DNA of 64,000 bases from CBDEFX01 sp965237635 (GTDB lineage: Bacteria; Chloroflexota; Dehalococcoidia; Lucifugimonadales; CAUZJF01): the NCBI GenBank assembly GCA_965237635.1, contig CBDEFX010000002.1, positions 744,001 to 808,000 on the forward strand, given 5' to 3'. Made by a program: the position numbers and the translations under genes. The notes under the pieces are model-generated. The model was not told the DNA's origin, searched no databases, and saw only the letters and a program-made list of their open reading frames with translations. Numbering within the stretch: position 1 is the first letter of the stretch; every line of letters begins with the position of its first letter. This document shows positions 25,821 to 35,767 of this stretch, one piece after another.

Positions 25821-26442
25821 ATGCTTGGCATGGCGATGAGTGCCAAAAATGCGAGTGCTGTACCCCAGCCTACTCCCGGCGTCGACGCGGAGGTGATCCA
25901 CCCGTTACTTACGAGTATGTCAATCGTAGCTCCACCAAATGAATACAGGATCCCGGCAACCAAACCTACAAGTGCCATTAAACCAGCCAGCAGTTTTGCT
26001 GAGGAGAGCACTCCAATTTTTCTTGATCTTGCCACTATTCGTTCACTTTCCTCCGTTTCGTCCATCCTGTTTGACTCAGCTATTCATTAGGGTTCCTGCT
26101 CCGCACCGTCGGGCGCCTGTGCTTTGAGCCTGGCCCTTCTCATCCGTTCGCTCTCGCCACATAGCTCTCAAACGCCTCCTTGCCGCCTCCCGACAACGTG
26201 AGCCATAAGCTGGGCGCCAGTAGCAAGATCGGGACCAACAACCCGACTAAAGGGACGAGGACAATCGACGATATGATCAAAAAGGGGCGCGCTACCGGGT
26301 TGCGCCGCAGAAGTCCCAGTCCGCTGACTGTGCAAATGGCTCCGATCACGAGAAACACTAGGGCGACGATCCACCATGCATCTCCACTTTCGAATAGCCC
26401 CAAAGCACTTTGGCCCTGGAGACGGGGGAGGAGGTCACTTAA

Positions 26443-28162
26443 CCCGAATCCACCGAAGGAGGGCGTCGGGTTAGCGTCCTGAGGCGGCAAGAAGGTGCTC
26501 CTGTGCTTCTGGGATAATGGTTTTGTAGCAAAAAAACGGCCCCGGAAAAGGAGCACCCAGTAGATGCTGCCACGCAACCACCCCGACCGGATCCAAATCA
26601 CCTTCGACGACCGCCGCTTGGTGGCCAATGCCGGGCTGCTCCTTCCGGCCACCCTGGCGCGGCACCTCGGCCTGCCCGAACTCGTCCGGCAGCGCCTCGA
26701 CCTGGGCGATGCCCCGGGGCGGGCGAACACGAGCGACAAGATGATGACGCTGGTGGCGTCTGCGCTGGCTGGGGGCGACTGCATTGACGACGCCGATGTG
26801 TTGCGCACCGGGGGGACGGCCTGCACCCTGGGCGGCACGGTCAAGGCGCCATCCACCCTGGGCACCTTCCTGCGCAGCTTCCGGCGGGGCCACGTCCGTC
26901 AACTCGACCGGGTGAGCCGCGAGTTGCTGGCCCGGGCTTGGCAGGCCGGGGCGGGACCCGGCGACGGGCCCCTGACCATTGACCTGGACTCCACCATCTG
27001 CGAGACCTACGGACTGGCCAAGGAGGGCGCCCGCCACCACGGCTATACCGGCAAGCGGGGCTACCACCCGCTGCCGGCCATCGCCGCCGGCACCGGAGAC
27101 GTGCTGATGTCCCGGCTGCGCGAGGGCCGGGCCAACACCGCCCGCGGCGCCGCCCACTTCCTGCGGGAGACGGTGGGACGGGTGCGCTACGCCGGGGCCG
27201 ACGGACGACTCACGCTACGGGCCGACAGCGGGTTCTACACTCATGGCGTGGTATCCGTCTGCCGCAAGATGGATGTCCGCTTCTCCATCACCATCCGCCA
27301 GCACAAAAGCCTGCACAATCTCATCGAGGCGATACCCGAAGATGCCTGGACGCCGATTCCTTACTGGATGGACGGTGCCGCCGATGTGGCCGAGACCACC
27401 TGCACCCCCTTTCAGGCCTAGGCGGACGCCGCGCCGGTACGGCTCATCGTCCGGCGGGTGAAGCCGACGCCCGGTTCCCAACTGGCCCTCTTCGCCAAAT
27501 ACAGCTATCATGGCTTCATCACCGACCGGGACGGGGAGTTGCTCGAACTGGAGGCTGACCATTGCCGCCACGCCGAGATCGAGAATGCCATACGCGACCT
27601 CAAGTACGGCGTCGGGCTGAACCATCTCCCCTCGGGCCGCTTCGCCGCCAACGGCGCCTGGCTGGCCGTCCAGACGATGGCCCACAACCTGGCCCGCTGG
27701 ACGGCGCGGATCGGTCTGGGAGAGCGGATAGCCACTACCAAGACCCTCCGGCGGCGGTTCTTCTCCCTGGCCGGACGGCTCACCCGCTCGGCACGCCGGT
27801 TGACCCTGCATCTTCCGGATCGCTGGCCTTGGGCTGAGAAGTTCAGCCGCGCCTTGGCCCGGCTGCGAGCCATTCCACTCCCGGCCTGACGGCACCGTCG
27901 GCGACCGACCCACCCACCGGACAACCGAAGATCCCCGCAGACTCGTGCCAGCCCGGTCCGAGAGAGTTCCCTGCTGCGTATTCTCTCGCCATCCCGCGCA
28001 TCGCAGCTCCCGCAGACGGCCATAGGGGCCCCCTGTGCGGCGATGAAGACCGTCCGCCGACCTCCCTACCCCAAATGGAACCCAGGCTATTTCCCCTGTA
28101 GCTCCCTCACCCCCCTTCCGCTTTCCTCACGCCGTCCATCGGTGTCCTTCGGTGGATTCGGG
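26443..28162 (+). mobile_element. IS1380-family element, copy 4
   Basis: 1720 bp, perfect CTTAA duplication (26438-26442 and 28163-28167). Transposase broken by a nonsense codon. Confidence 0.93.
26564..27889 (+). pseudogene. IS1380-family transposase with nonsense mutation, copy 4
   Basis: Collinear with the 441-residue transposase of the other copies, but GAG has become TAG at 27419-27421 (after CTPFQA), leaving the catalytic Glu downstream of the stop. It belongs to the ADG/ENAIRD sub-lineage. The copy may still move in trans, because its ends are intact. Confidence 0.9.
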
Positions 28163-28248
28163 CTTAATACTAGAGCAAAGAAGAGGGCTCCGACCCCAAG
28201 CCATGTAGCACCGAGGATCTTGATATTGCGATTCTTGGTCCCAAGCAT

Positions 28249-28557
28249 TCTTAGTCACCTCCCAGTAGTTGACAATGAGGTTATGCGGTCTCGGAGGATG
28301 CTGGTGAGGTGCTAATGTACTAATCCAACGATGACGGATGTACTATGTTGACCTACTACGGCAAGGCCACTCGCGGCCCTGAAGCGTTATGTCGAAATTG
28401 GCAAGCCCTTGCCGATGCCGTCCCCGGCTGATTATGCAGGAGCGGCCTACTCCAAAAGGTAGAGGGTAGGTCGTCAAGACCTACCCTCAGAGGTGGTCTC
28501 GTTTGTCTGAACAGCGCTGCCCGGTTTGATAAGTGGAATCGCGCTGCCGTGCGTTAG
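28249..28557. other. Intergenic stretch with a hairpin
   Basis: No coding region is supported. A perfect 11-bp hairpin (28462-28472 with 28478-28488, loop GTCAA) is its only structure and could be a terminator. Confidence 0.5.
28462..28488. terminator. Hairpin, possible terminator
   Basis: GAGGGTAGGTC-GTCAA-GACCTACCCTC, followed on the minus strand by a short CCTTTTGG. Confidence 0.5.
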
Positions 28558-28872
28558 CCCGAATCCACCGAAGGACACCGATGGACGGCGTGAGGAAAGC
28601 GGAAGGGGGGTGAGGGAGCTACAGGGGAAATAGCCTGGGTTCCATTTGGGGTAGGGAGGTCGGCGGACGGTCTTCATCGCCGCACAGGGGCCCCTATGGC
28701 CGTCTGCGGGAGCTGCGATGCGCGGGATGGCGAGAGAATACGCAGCAGGGAACTCTCTCGGACCGGGCTGGCACGAGTCTGCGGGGATCTTCGGTTGTCC
28801 GGTGGGTGGGTGGGTCGGTCGCCGACGGTGCCGTCAGGCCGGGAGTGGAATGGCTCGCAGCCGGGCCAAGGC
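28558..28872 (-). mobile_element. IS1380-family remnant, copy 5
   Basis: Only the 315 bp at the transposase 3' side remain, with the terminal repeat at 28558 and flank GTTAG. It carries an extra GTGG in the tail. At 28872, within the last transposase codons, it joins a methyltransferase fragment, so the other end was lost in a deletion. Confidence 0.85.
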
Positions 28873-29400
28873 ACAACGAATCCACGTCAAGGAACCTCAG
28901 AGTGCTGCGGCTCACCTGCGGTTGGCGCCAGCTCGAGTTTGTGAATGTGTAGCTGAAGCGAACCACGTCTCCTTCAATGGGGAGCTCGACCTCGCACTCC
29001 GCCCGAACAACCGCTCCGGTGCTGTCGGTAACCTGGGTTGTGTATTCCGTGGCCCAGCGCTCCCATTCGCGGACCAGAGGGTTGAGGGTCTCAAACGCGA
29101 AGCGGCCATCTTCCGTGAGAGCGGAACGGATCGCCACGAGTGCGGTCCGCAACTCATCGTCTTCAACGAACACCTGGAAGGCATGGCCGCTCATCACGAT
29201 CAGGTCGAACTCGCGCTCCCAGGACACCGATGTGAGGTCGCCAAGAATCCACTCGATGTCCGAGCGTTTGCGCGCTTGCTCGAGCATCCCACGAGCCGGG
29301 TCAATTCCGTAGAGCCGACCTTGGTGACTCTCCTCCCGGGCCCGATGAAGTAAAGCTCCGGTCCCGCAGCCGACATCGAGGACCGCCTCAGCGGACATGA
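28873..29400 (-). pseudogene. SAM-dependent methyltransferase, truncated at both ends
   Basis: A class I methyltransferase core: motif I EAVLDVGCGTGALLHRARE, an acidic residue in YGIDPARGMLEQA, WILGDLTSV, then FDLIVMSGHAFQVFVEDDEL and DGRFAFETLNPLVREWE. The N-terminus is missing because the sequence joins a BNR-repeat gene at about 29400. The C-terminus stops after RFLDVDSL at the IS1380 remnant. The substrate is unknown. It is clearly a gene remnant rather than a short form. Confidence 0.8.
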
Positions 29401-30370
29401 CCAACGTGGAGGTACGCGTTTTGCTGGGGCAGGCCGGCTGTAAGCGGCTCCCAGTCTTTGCCGCCGGTCTGGCTACGGAAGACCCGGAAGCTCGCGTCGG
29501 CCACGTAGCGCAGCAAGCCCCCGGCGTCGTCAACCGTCGCGTTGTCCTCAGGTAGTACGTAGATCGTATCTGGGTCACGGGAATGGAGCCCGAGGACGAA
29601 TCCAAACCGCGAAGGCAGGCCTCCGCTGATGTCCTCCCATTCTTCTCCGCCGTTGTCGCTCCGAAAGACGCCACAGTGGTTTTGCTGGTACAGCAATTGC
29701 GGCCTCGATGAGTGCGCCAGCAGCTTGTGAGGGCACTGTCCGAACTCCGGAAAGGGCTCTGGCAGGAAGTCGGCGCGTACACCAGTGTTCTGTGTGTGCC
29801 AGGTCTCGCCCCCATCGTTGGTCACGAACACCCCAACGGCCGAGATACCAACCCACATGCGGTCGGCGGACGAAGTATCCAGCACGATACTGTGGAGGCA
29901 AAGCCCCCCAAAACCTGGTACCCACTTTTCACGAGTCGGGTGGCCAGTAAGGGCTAAAACCTCGGACCAGGTTGCTCCGCTGTCTTCGCTGCGGAACAGC
30001 GAAGCGGGCTCCACCCCTGCGTAGACGACGCCCGGCTCGCTATCTCGTCCAGGCTCGACGTGCCAGACCCGCTTAACAGTGGTGCCATTGGCGCTGTCGA
30101 ACTTCGGCCCATCCTTCGAGTCCGTCCAGGTCGCTCCAAGGTCGCGGCTCATACGGATCTCGGGGCCCCATACGGGGCTGTTGATCGCGGCCAGTAGTGT
30201 GCCGCCATCCCGCGGGTCGTACGCGATGTGGAAGACATCGTGCCGGCGGCGTGTGGCTCTGAGACAGACCAGCTCTTGCGCGATTCGTCGCTGGACAGGA
30301 TGAAGGCACCCTTACGAGTTCCCACTAGGACAAGGACATCGCCCTTCCTTGACCTTGCGGCCTGTGTCAT
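29401..30370 (-). pseudogene. BNR/sialidase-like repeat protein, frameshifted and truncated
   Basis: A beta-propeller protein with repeated Asp-box-type units: SRDLGATWTDS, SEDSGATWSEV, TNDGGETWHTQ, SDNGGEEWEDI and SQTGGKDWEPL. The N-terminus GDVLVLVGTRKGAFILSSDE (from 30370) breaks after EPHAAG. Adding one base near 30240 restores HDVFHIAYDPRDGGTLLAAI and joins it to the rest. The 3' end is lost at QQNAYLHV, where methyltransferase sequence begins. Such exo-alpha-sialidase-like proteins in Chloroflexota have no proven activity; this copy is inactive. Confidence 0.8.
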
Positions 30371-31343
30371 TTTTCGTTCACCCCGACGAGTCGTCTTGAG
30401 TCCGGATATCTTATCACCAAATTGGCGGCTGCCACAGAACCGAGGGGGGAAGGGTTGCGGGTGTTCTATAAGGTCTCATCAGTAGGTTTCATGGTTATGA
30501 CTACATTTCCCCTTTTGTGCCCCTTTTCAACGTAGCTATGAGCCTCGGCGACCTGTTCCAACGGATAGCATCTATCTATCGCCGATTTTATCTTCCCTGC
30601 CTCAATAAGCTCTTTCAGGAAAACCAGCTCTCCGGTCTTTTCGCTTGTTGAGGATTTAACGGAAAGATAGAGTCCATCCTTACTTTAGCGATCTCTTGCT
30701 CCGTGAAGACGAACTCTTGCCTACGGCGTCAAAAATAACATCATATGTGCGACCGCTTTTAGTGAAGTCCTCTTTGGTGTAATCAATTGCCTTGTCGGCT
30801 CCCAGAGAATTCACCAATTCTAAGTTCCTGGTGCTGCATACTCCGGTCACCTCCGCCCCGAAGTCCTTGGCAAGCTGTACAGCGAAAGTATCTACACTCC
30901 CAGAAGCTCCATAGATAAGGACCTTTTGTCCGGCCTGGATATTCCCCTTTCTAAGAATATGCAGTGCTGCCATTCCCCCAACGGGCACGGCGGTGGCTTC
31001 CTCGTGGGTCATATTGGCCGGCTTTATTGCCATCGCCCCAGCCGCCCATTCTTCAGGCACACATACGTACTCGGCATTCGCACCATAACTCAGTCCGGTG
31101 GTAGTCCCAAAAACTTGGTCACCTTTCTTGAATAGCTTTACATTCTTGCCCACTAATTCAATTTCACCGGCGAACTCATGCCCCGGTATCTTCTTTCTTT
31201 TGAGACCCATAAACACTCGCAAGGGGAGCCAGAACAACAGAGGGAGCCTACGAAGTATCACGTTCCCTACAGTTACTGTTGCCGCGAGTACTCTTACCTG
31301 TACTTCGTTGTCCTTTGGAGTAGGTTTAAGGTGGACCCCATTA

Positions 31344-32279
31344 TTAAGACAGCACGAGGGCTAAATTAAGAGAGTCTCCCACCCCTGCGCTAGGTTTCAC
31401 CAAGCCCGATGGCAGCCCTGCTTCTTCAGCTGCTGCTCCCCTTTCTTCCTGGCCATGTTGGTACACCTCTGCTGGGGTCCGGTAGCCCAAAGCCTGGTGA
31501 GGCCTCTGCCGGTTGTAGAACTCCAGGTAGGCATTGATCCCAGTTCGGGCCTCGGCGACGGTCTGGTAAGCTTTCAGATACACCTCCTCGTACTTGATGC
31601 TCCGCCACAGCCGCTCCACGAAGATGTTGTCCAGGTACCTACCCTTACCATCCATGCTGACCTGGACCCTCTGCTCCTGCAACGTCTGGGTAAAGGCCTC
31701 ACTGGTGAACTGACTCCCCTGGTCGGTGTTGAATATCTCCGGTCGTCCCTTACCCAGGGCTTCCTCCAACGCCGCCACGCAGAAGCTGGTGTCCATGGTG
31801 TTGGAGAGCTTCCAGGCCAGCACGTGCCGGCTGTGCCAGTCCATGATGGCCACCAGGTACAGGAAGCCCTTCGGCATGGGGATGTAGGTGATGTCCGCGG
31901 CCCAGACCTGGTCGACCCGATTAACCTCCACTCCCTTCAGCAGATAGGGAAAGATCCGGTGTCCCGGCGCTGGTTTGCTGGTGTTGGGACGCCGGTAGAT
32001 GGCTTCCAGACCCATCAACCGCATCAGCCTTCGAACCCTTTTTCGGCTCACCAGATAGCCCTGTTGCAGCAGCCAGGCCTTCATCTTCCTGGAGCCGTAG
32101 AAGGGGGTCTTCAAATACTGACGGTCCATCAGGGCCATCAACTCCAGGTCTTCTGCCCTGGTCGGTACCGACCGGTAGTACACCGAGGCCCGGCTGACGT
32201 CCAGCAGGATACATTGACGCACCAAAGACAGCTGCTGGTGGTCTCGGTCTATCATGGCTCGCCGTATGCTGCGACTCAT
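31344..32279 (-). CDS. IS3-family transposase OrfB
   Basis: A 311-residue integrase-type DDE protein: HTH_21-like N-terminal half (FYGSRKMKAWLLQQG), then Asp in WAADITYIPM, Asp in FNTDQGSQFTS and Glu in NIFVERLWRSIKYEEVY. Its ATG overlaps the OrfA stop (ATGA). It is usually made as an OrfAB fusion by -1 frameshift; the run GATTTTTTG in orfA, about 30 nt before its stop, is a candidate slip site. Confidence 0.92.
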   Translation of the reverse strand: MSRSIRRAMIDRDHQQLSLVRQCILLDVSRASVYYRSVPTRAEDLELMALMDRQYLKTPFYGSRKMKAWLLQQGYLVSRKRVRRLMRLMGLEAIYRRPNTSKPAPGHRIFPYLLKGVEVNRVDQVWAADITYIPMPKGFLYLVAIMDWHSRHVLAWKLSNTMDTSFCVAALEEALGKGRPEIFNTDQGSQFTSEAFTQTLQEQRVQVSMDGKGRYLDNIFVERLWRSIKYEEVYLKAYQTVAEARTGINAYLEFYNRQRPHQALGYRTPAEVYQHGQEERGAAAEEAGLPSGLVKPSAGVGDSLNLALVLS

Positions 32280-32560
32280 AGACCGGACCTTTCCGACAAA
32301 AAATCGCGTTCCACCTTCAGCTGGCCGATGTGCCGGTAGAGGTGGTTAATCTGAGCTTCCTTGGCTTTCTCCTGGGATTTCTGATTGGTGGCAAATAGCT
32401 CCGGGGCTCCTTCCGCCAGGGCCCTTTTCCAGGCGTGAATCTGACTGGGATGGACCTCAAATCGGCTGGCCAGCTGGGCGATGGTCTCTTCCCCCGCAAG
32501 GGCGGCCAAGGCCACCTTGGCCTTGAACGCCGGACTGTGCTTATTCCTCGTCTGCTTCAT
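32276..32560 (-). CDS. IS3-family transposase OrfA
   Basis: A 94-residue protein with a helix-turn-helix (EETIAQLASRFEVHPSQIHA, WKRAL) and a leucine-zipper-like C-terminus (INHLYRHIGQLKVERDFL). I prefer ATG 32560 (MKQTRNKHS) because AGGAG lies just upstream; the frame extends to 32575. Confidence 0.9.
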   Translation of the reverse strand: MKQTRNKHSPAFKAKVALAALAGEETIAQLASRFEVHPSQIHAWKRALAEGAPELFATNQKSQEKAKEAQINHLYRHIGQLKVERDFLSERSGL

Positions 32561-32920
32561 GTCCTGCTCCTCCACGTCGGTTAGTTGCCGGTTATTTTAG
32601 GAGCTGGACTCTCTCTTAGCCAGTTGTCTAGTTTTTGGGTACCACCTCAGTTTTTCCACCTCTTTGAGATGAAGAACGTCGGGTGGTTCGCTTTTTGTGC
32701 TTACAATCGCTTTCATAAGTATTCCTCCCGGGCTGCTTTGGTCCGGTCTTCTTTCATGGGAACAGCTTACAGCCGATGGTCATCCGTCGAATCATTCGAA
32801 AGGTGCAGCCGGGGGTGTAACTGTGGGGGTGCAGTGGGAGATGAGTTGAGACGGAGTGATATCAGGAGACGGAGATGTGCACCGCCAGGCCTGACGCACT
32901 CGATAGGTGAAGTCGGACTC

Positions 32921-35755
32921 TCAGAGCAGGTTCAGCTCGTTTGCCCTGGCAATGGCTTCGGTCCGGTGGCCTGCGCCCAGCTTGCCATAGGCGTTCGCGA
33001 TGTGACGCTTGACAGTGGCCAAGCTGATAAACAGATGATCAGCGACCTCTTGGTTCCTCATTCCGTCCGCTACAAGGCGCAGGACCTCGACCTCCCGTCC
33101 TGTTGGCGGCTCGGCGAGACCCGTTGAGGTGGCCTTGACTCTGCGGGGCGCGGGCTGAACAGGCTTGTCGAACGCCGACAGCAGTCGTCGGGCGTAGGAG
33201 CTCGCTATGTCGCCAGCAGCGGCGTGGCGAAGGAGGTTGTGTATGGGGTCCCCCTCGTCCACGAAGATTCGGACGTAGCCCTCCGGCTCGGCCAGGGTCA
33301 GCGCACGTTCCAGCGGCACCAGACCAAAGGGTATGTCGCCCCGAGCCTCGTGGGCGAGCGCCTGCATTACCAGGATTTCGATCACGCTCCCCGTCCTCTC
33401 CCATTGTTCCGCCGCTTCTAGGAGGCGCTCCAACAGTCCGATTGCCTCATCGATGGAGCGGTCGTCCCGTTCGCTCCTATACCGGGCTATGAGTACCCTC
33501 GCCAGGGTAGTGTGCTCGAACTCGCGCACGTAGCTGAGGTCGTCGTCAACGGACAGGTCCCGCTCCCGCACCCAGCCCGTGGCTTCGGCCAGCCTGCCTT
33601 GCGCAACCCACACCTGGGTCTTCAACGCCCCAATGGGGCGCACGTCGGGGTCGGGGCCCCCGATATACTGGCGCTCCGCCTCTTCGAGCAGGTCGAGAGT
33701 GCCGTCCAAGTCTCCTTCGGCCTCTTTCATTCGTGCCATAGAAACGTACCATCGATGCCGGTATTCCGGTAACCCGGCGTACTCGCCCAGCTCCTTGCTT
33801 GTCAGCAAGTGCCGTGTGGCGGCTTCCAGATCGTTCTGCTCGCGGCGCAGTTCGCTCAACCCAACGTGTAGGTCCGCGGTTGCCAGGCGTATTTGTTCGT
33901 CCTCACCCTCGGCGAGTTGCAATGACTGCTCATATGTGCTTAGTGCGTCGCGGAGACGGCCTTGCGCCGTCCTGATGTTAGCCAGGACGGGGGTGCCCAT
34001 GATCTGGAAACGGACTTCGCCGGCCGTCTGCAAAGTAGCCATGCCGTCTGCAAAGGTCCGGTGAGCCGCCTCTAGCTCTCCGGCAGTCCAGTACGCGATC
34101 CCCAGGAGACCAGCTCCAACTCCACGCCACAAGTAGGCACCCTCAGGCAAGACGCCGAGTGTCTGACGGGCATATTTCACGATCCCTGGCACATCGCCGA
34201 CAGCACCCGCTTGATAGGCCCGGGTGATGGCTATCGATCCAGGCAGAGACCGAAAACCCTCCTCGTCCACGACTACCATCTCGGTCGATGGGGCTTCCGG
34301 TCGTTCACCCTTGTCCACCGGACTATCGAGCCACCGTTCGGCGTCACGAAGGCGGGCCTCGGCGGCCTCAAACCCCACCCCACTGAGCGAGGCAAAGGCA
34401 TAGTACACGCTGAGCACGGGTCTGACGCGGACCACCTCGTCCGGCAGCGCCTTTAACCATTCAAACAGCATGGGCTCCTGGCGACCGCCGAGCATGTCTC
34501 TTGCTGCCAGCTCGACCAGACTCGCCGCTCGTTCGAAGTCCTCGGAGGCGAGAGCGTGGCGGACGACGTCAGCCCGCATCCCGTTGTGGTCGTACCACTC
34601 GCTCGCCCGCCGATGCCGGACAGGTACCTGTTCGGGCTGCTCCTCCATCGAATGCGCCTGGAGAACGTCTGCAAAGAGGTGGTGATAGCGATACCACTGG
34701 CGCTTGTCGTCCAGCGGCACGACGAACAAGTTGCCTCGCTCCAGGGCCTCCAGTACCTCTTTGCCATCTTCCCGGTTGGTAACCGCATCGCACAGTGGAC
34801 CGCTCAGCCGGTCGAGAATCGAGGTCTGCAGTAAGAAGCTCCGAACGTGTTCGGGCTGACGCTGCAGGACCTCTTCGACCAGATAGTCCACGATGTATCG
34901 GTCGTCGCCGGCGAAAGCTTCTACGAACCCGGATACATCCTCCCGCCCCTGCATCGAGAGCGCCGCTAGCTGGAGCCCGGCAATCCAGCCTTCGGTCCGG
35001 GCCTCCAGAGCTTCCACGTCACCCGCCGGCAGGCCAAAGCCCATAGACTGGCTGAGGAAGGCGGACGCCTCGTCGGATGTGAAGCTGAGGTCGGAGGCCC
35101 TTAGCTCGATCAGCTCACCGCGACCTCGGAGGCGACTCAGCGGCAACGGCGGATCGGCGCGACTGGCGATGACAAGATTCATCTGAGGCGGCAGGTGGTC
35201 GAGAAGAAAGGTAATCCCATCATGGACGGGCTGGGCGTCGATGAGGTGGTAGTCGTCGAGCACTACCACAAAGCCATGCCCTGAGCTCCGGCTGGAGTCG
35301 CCCCGATGCCGCATCGGGGGACCCGTCGAAGGGTCACGCAAAGTCGTGCTGACCTTGTTGAGTAGGGCACCCAGGGACACCTCGATCGGTGGTGGCTGAG
35401 GGGAATGCAGCAGAGAGAGAGCTCGCTCGCCGACTCCGGGCCGTATCGTCCGAAGTGCGGCGATGAAGTAGGCCCAGAAAAGCGCGGGGTCGTTGTCGCT
35501 TTGATCAAGCGAGACCCATGATATTTGTAGGGGCACGGCATGCCGTGCCCCTACGGAATGGACCCATTCAGCTAGCGCTGTTGTCTTGCCGCAACCCGCT
35601 GGCGCGGAGACGAGGGTCAGCTTGCGTTCGCCCCCCCGGTCTAGGTGTTCGATCAGGCGCGCACGCGGTATTAGACCGGTACGCCACTTGGGGATGTAGA
35701 GCTTGGTCTCGAGTAGCGGGCTCGTAGCGATCGTCTGTTCTGCCGAATCAACCAT
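32921..35755 (-). CDS. MalT-like LuxR-family transcriptional regulator
   Basis: A 944-residue STAND-type activator. The N-terminus MVDSAEQTIATSPLLETKLY leads to P-loop SAPAGCGKTTALAEW and Walker B FVVVLDDYH. Winged-helix and long TPR-like superhelical regions follow, and the C-terminal LuxR DNA-binding domain is complete: LAEPPTGREVEVLRLVADGM, then NQEVADHLFISLATVKRHIA. The family senses a small inducer or partner protein and activates target operons in an ATP-dependent way; the inducer here is unknown. I start it at 35755, not 35779, because TATAAT lies 6 nt upstream, as in the truncated paralogue at 7615. Two palindromic repeats are read through in frame near the P-loop region. Confidence 0.92.
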   Translation of the reverse strand: MVDSAEQTIATSPLLETKLYIPKWRTGLIPRARLIEHLDRGGERKLTLVSAPAGCGKTTALAEWVHSVGARHAVPLQISWVSLDQSDNDPALFWAYFIAALRTIRPGVGERALSLLHSPQPPPIEVSLGALLNKVSTTLRDPSTGPPMRHRGDSSRSSGHGFVVVLDDYHLIDAQPVHDGITFLLDHLPPQMNLVIASRADPPLPLSRLRGRGELIELRASDLSFTSDEASAFLSQSMGFGLPAGDVEALEARTEGWIAGLQLAALSMQGREDVSGFVEAFAGDDRYIVDYLVEEVLQRQPEHVRSFLLQTSILDRLSGPLCDAVTNREDGKEVLEALERGNLFVVPLDDKRQWYRYHHLFADVLQAHSMEEQPEQVPVRHRRASEWYDHNGMRADVVRHALASEDFERAASLVELAARDMLGGRQEPMLFEWLKALPDEVVRVRPVLSVYYAFASLSGVGFEAAEARLRDAERWLDSPVDKGERPEAPSTEMVVVDEEGFRSLPGSIAITRAYQAGAVGDVPGIVKYARQTLGVLPEGAYLWRGVGAGLLGIAYWTAGELEAAHRTFADGMATLQTAGEVRFQIMGTPVLANIRTAQGRLRDALSTYEQSLQLAEGEDEQIRLATADLHVGLSELRREQNDLEAATRHLLTSKELGEYAGLPEYRHRWYVSMARMKEAEGDLDGTLDLLEEAERQYIGGPDPDVRPIGALKTQVWVAQGRLAEATGWVRERDLSVDDDLSYVREFEHTTLARVLIARYRSERDDRSIDEAIGLLERLLEAAEQWERTGSVIEILVMQALAHEARGDIPFGLVPLERALTLAEPEGYVRIFVDEGDPIHNLLRHAAAGDIASSYARRLLSAFDKPVQPAPRRVKATSTGLAEPPTGREVEVLRLVADGMRNQEVADHLFISLATVKRHIANAYGKLGAGHRTEAIARANELNLL
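35278..35321 (-). repeat. Palindromic repeat inside coding region (type 1)
   Basis: Same unit as at 8039-8081: the 19-base palindrome CCCCGATGCCGCATCGGGG (35301-35319) with its adjacent dyad. It is read in frame as PMRHRGDSSRSSG. Confidence 0.6.
35527..35554. repeat. Perfect 28-bp palindrome inside coding region (type 2)
   Basis: Each half is GTAGGGGCACGGCA. It is read in frame as VGARHAVPLQ. The truncated paralogue lacks it and has ATPANERPAA at this place. Confidence 0.75.
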
Positions 35756-35761
35756 GGGCGA

Positions 35762-35767
35762 ATTATA
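35762..35767 (-). promoter_or_regulatory. -10 element of MalT-like gene, leaderless
   Basis: TATAAT on the minus strand, 6 nt before ATG 35755. The surrounding CCTGGCGTATAATTCGCC is identical to that before 7615. Confidence 0.65.

Larger units (their letters stand above)
23742..26065 (-). pseudogene. Small membrane protein split by IS1182
   Basis: The two parts, 26065-25821 and 23832-23742, join across the IS after removing one ATGCTT duplication and give an open frame of 111 residues. The N-terminus is charged (MDETEESERIVARSRKIGVL), followed by hydrophobic spans LLAGLMALVGLVAGILYSFG, GWGTALAFLALIAMP and FATFGLVAGAIGAFLYNLVA. It resembles the small DUF3566-like membrane proteins; function unknown. 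No other damage is seen, so excision of the IS would restore it. Confidence 0.75.
26140..28248 (-). pseudogene. Small membrane protein split by IS1380 copy 4
   Basis: The parts 28248-28163 and 26437-26140 join through one CTTAA copy to give 127 residues: MLGTKNRNIKILGATWLGVG, then hydrophobic spans (ALFFALVLSDLL; WWIVALVFLVIGAICTVSGL; FLIISSIVLVPLVGLLVPIL). The start ATG 28248 has GGGAGG 9 nt upstream. The family is not recognised; it is a probable inner-membrane protein with three or four helices. It lies next to another IS-split small membrane gene on the same strand, so the two may have formed an operon. Confidence 0.75.
31327..32649 (-). mobile_element. IS3-family element
   Basis: A 1323-bp element with imperfect 25-bp inverted ends (31327-31351 and 32625-32649, about 17 matches), of the IS3 type that begins TGAGGTGG. 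A 3-bp duplication (GTT on the plus strand) flanks it at 31324-31326 and 32650-32652. It has two overlapping orfs. Confidence 0.9.
30466..32716 (-). pseudogene. Zinc-independent quinone oxidoreductase-like ADH, split by IS3
   Basis: A medium-chain NAD(P)-dependent oxidoreductase. The gene starts at ATG 32716 (GGGAGGA 6 nt upstream) with MKAIVSTKSEPPDVLHLKEV. It is cut by an IS3 element at 32650 and resumes at 31323 as PTPKDNEVQVRVLAATVTVG. The body has GHEFAGEIELVG, YGANAEYVCVPE and the nucleotide-binding VLIYGASGSVDTFAVQLAKD. After RSKRSLK one extra base near 30682 causes a stop; without it the frame continues KDGLYLSVKSSTS to the natural end at 30466. Removing the IS, one AAC duplication and that base gives 307 residues, normal for the family. 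Confidence 0.88.

Noticed and set aside
28694..29815. 373-residue frame as one methyltransferase
   Set aside because: Only the middle is methyltransferase; the N-terminal part is antisense or off-frame BNR sequence and the C-terminus is IS1380 tail.
31455..32339. 294-residue plus-strand frame
   Set aside because: Antisense to the IS3 transposase orfB, which has all DDE residues.
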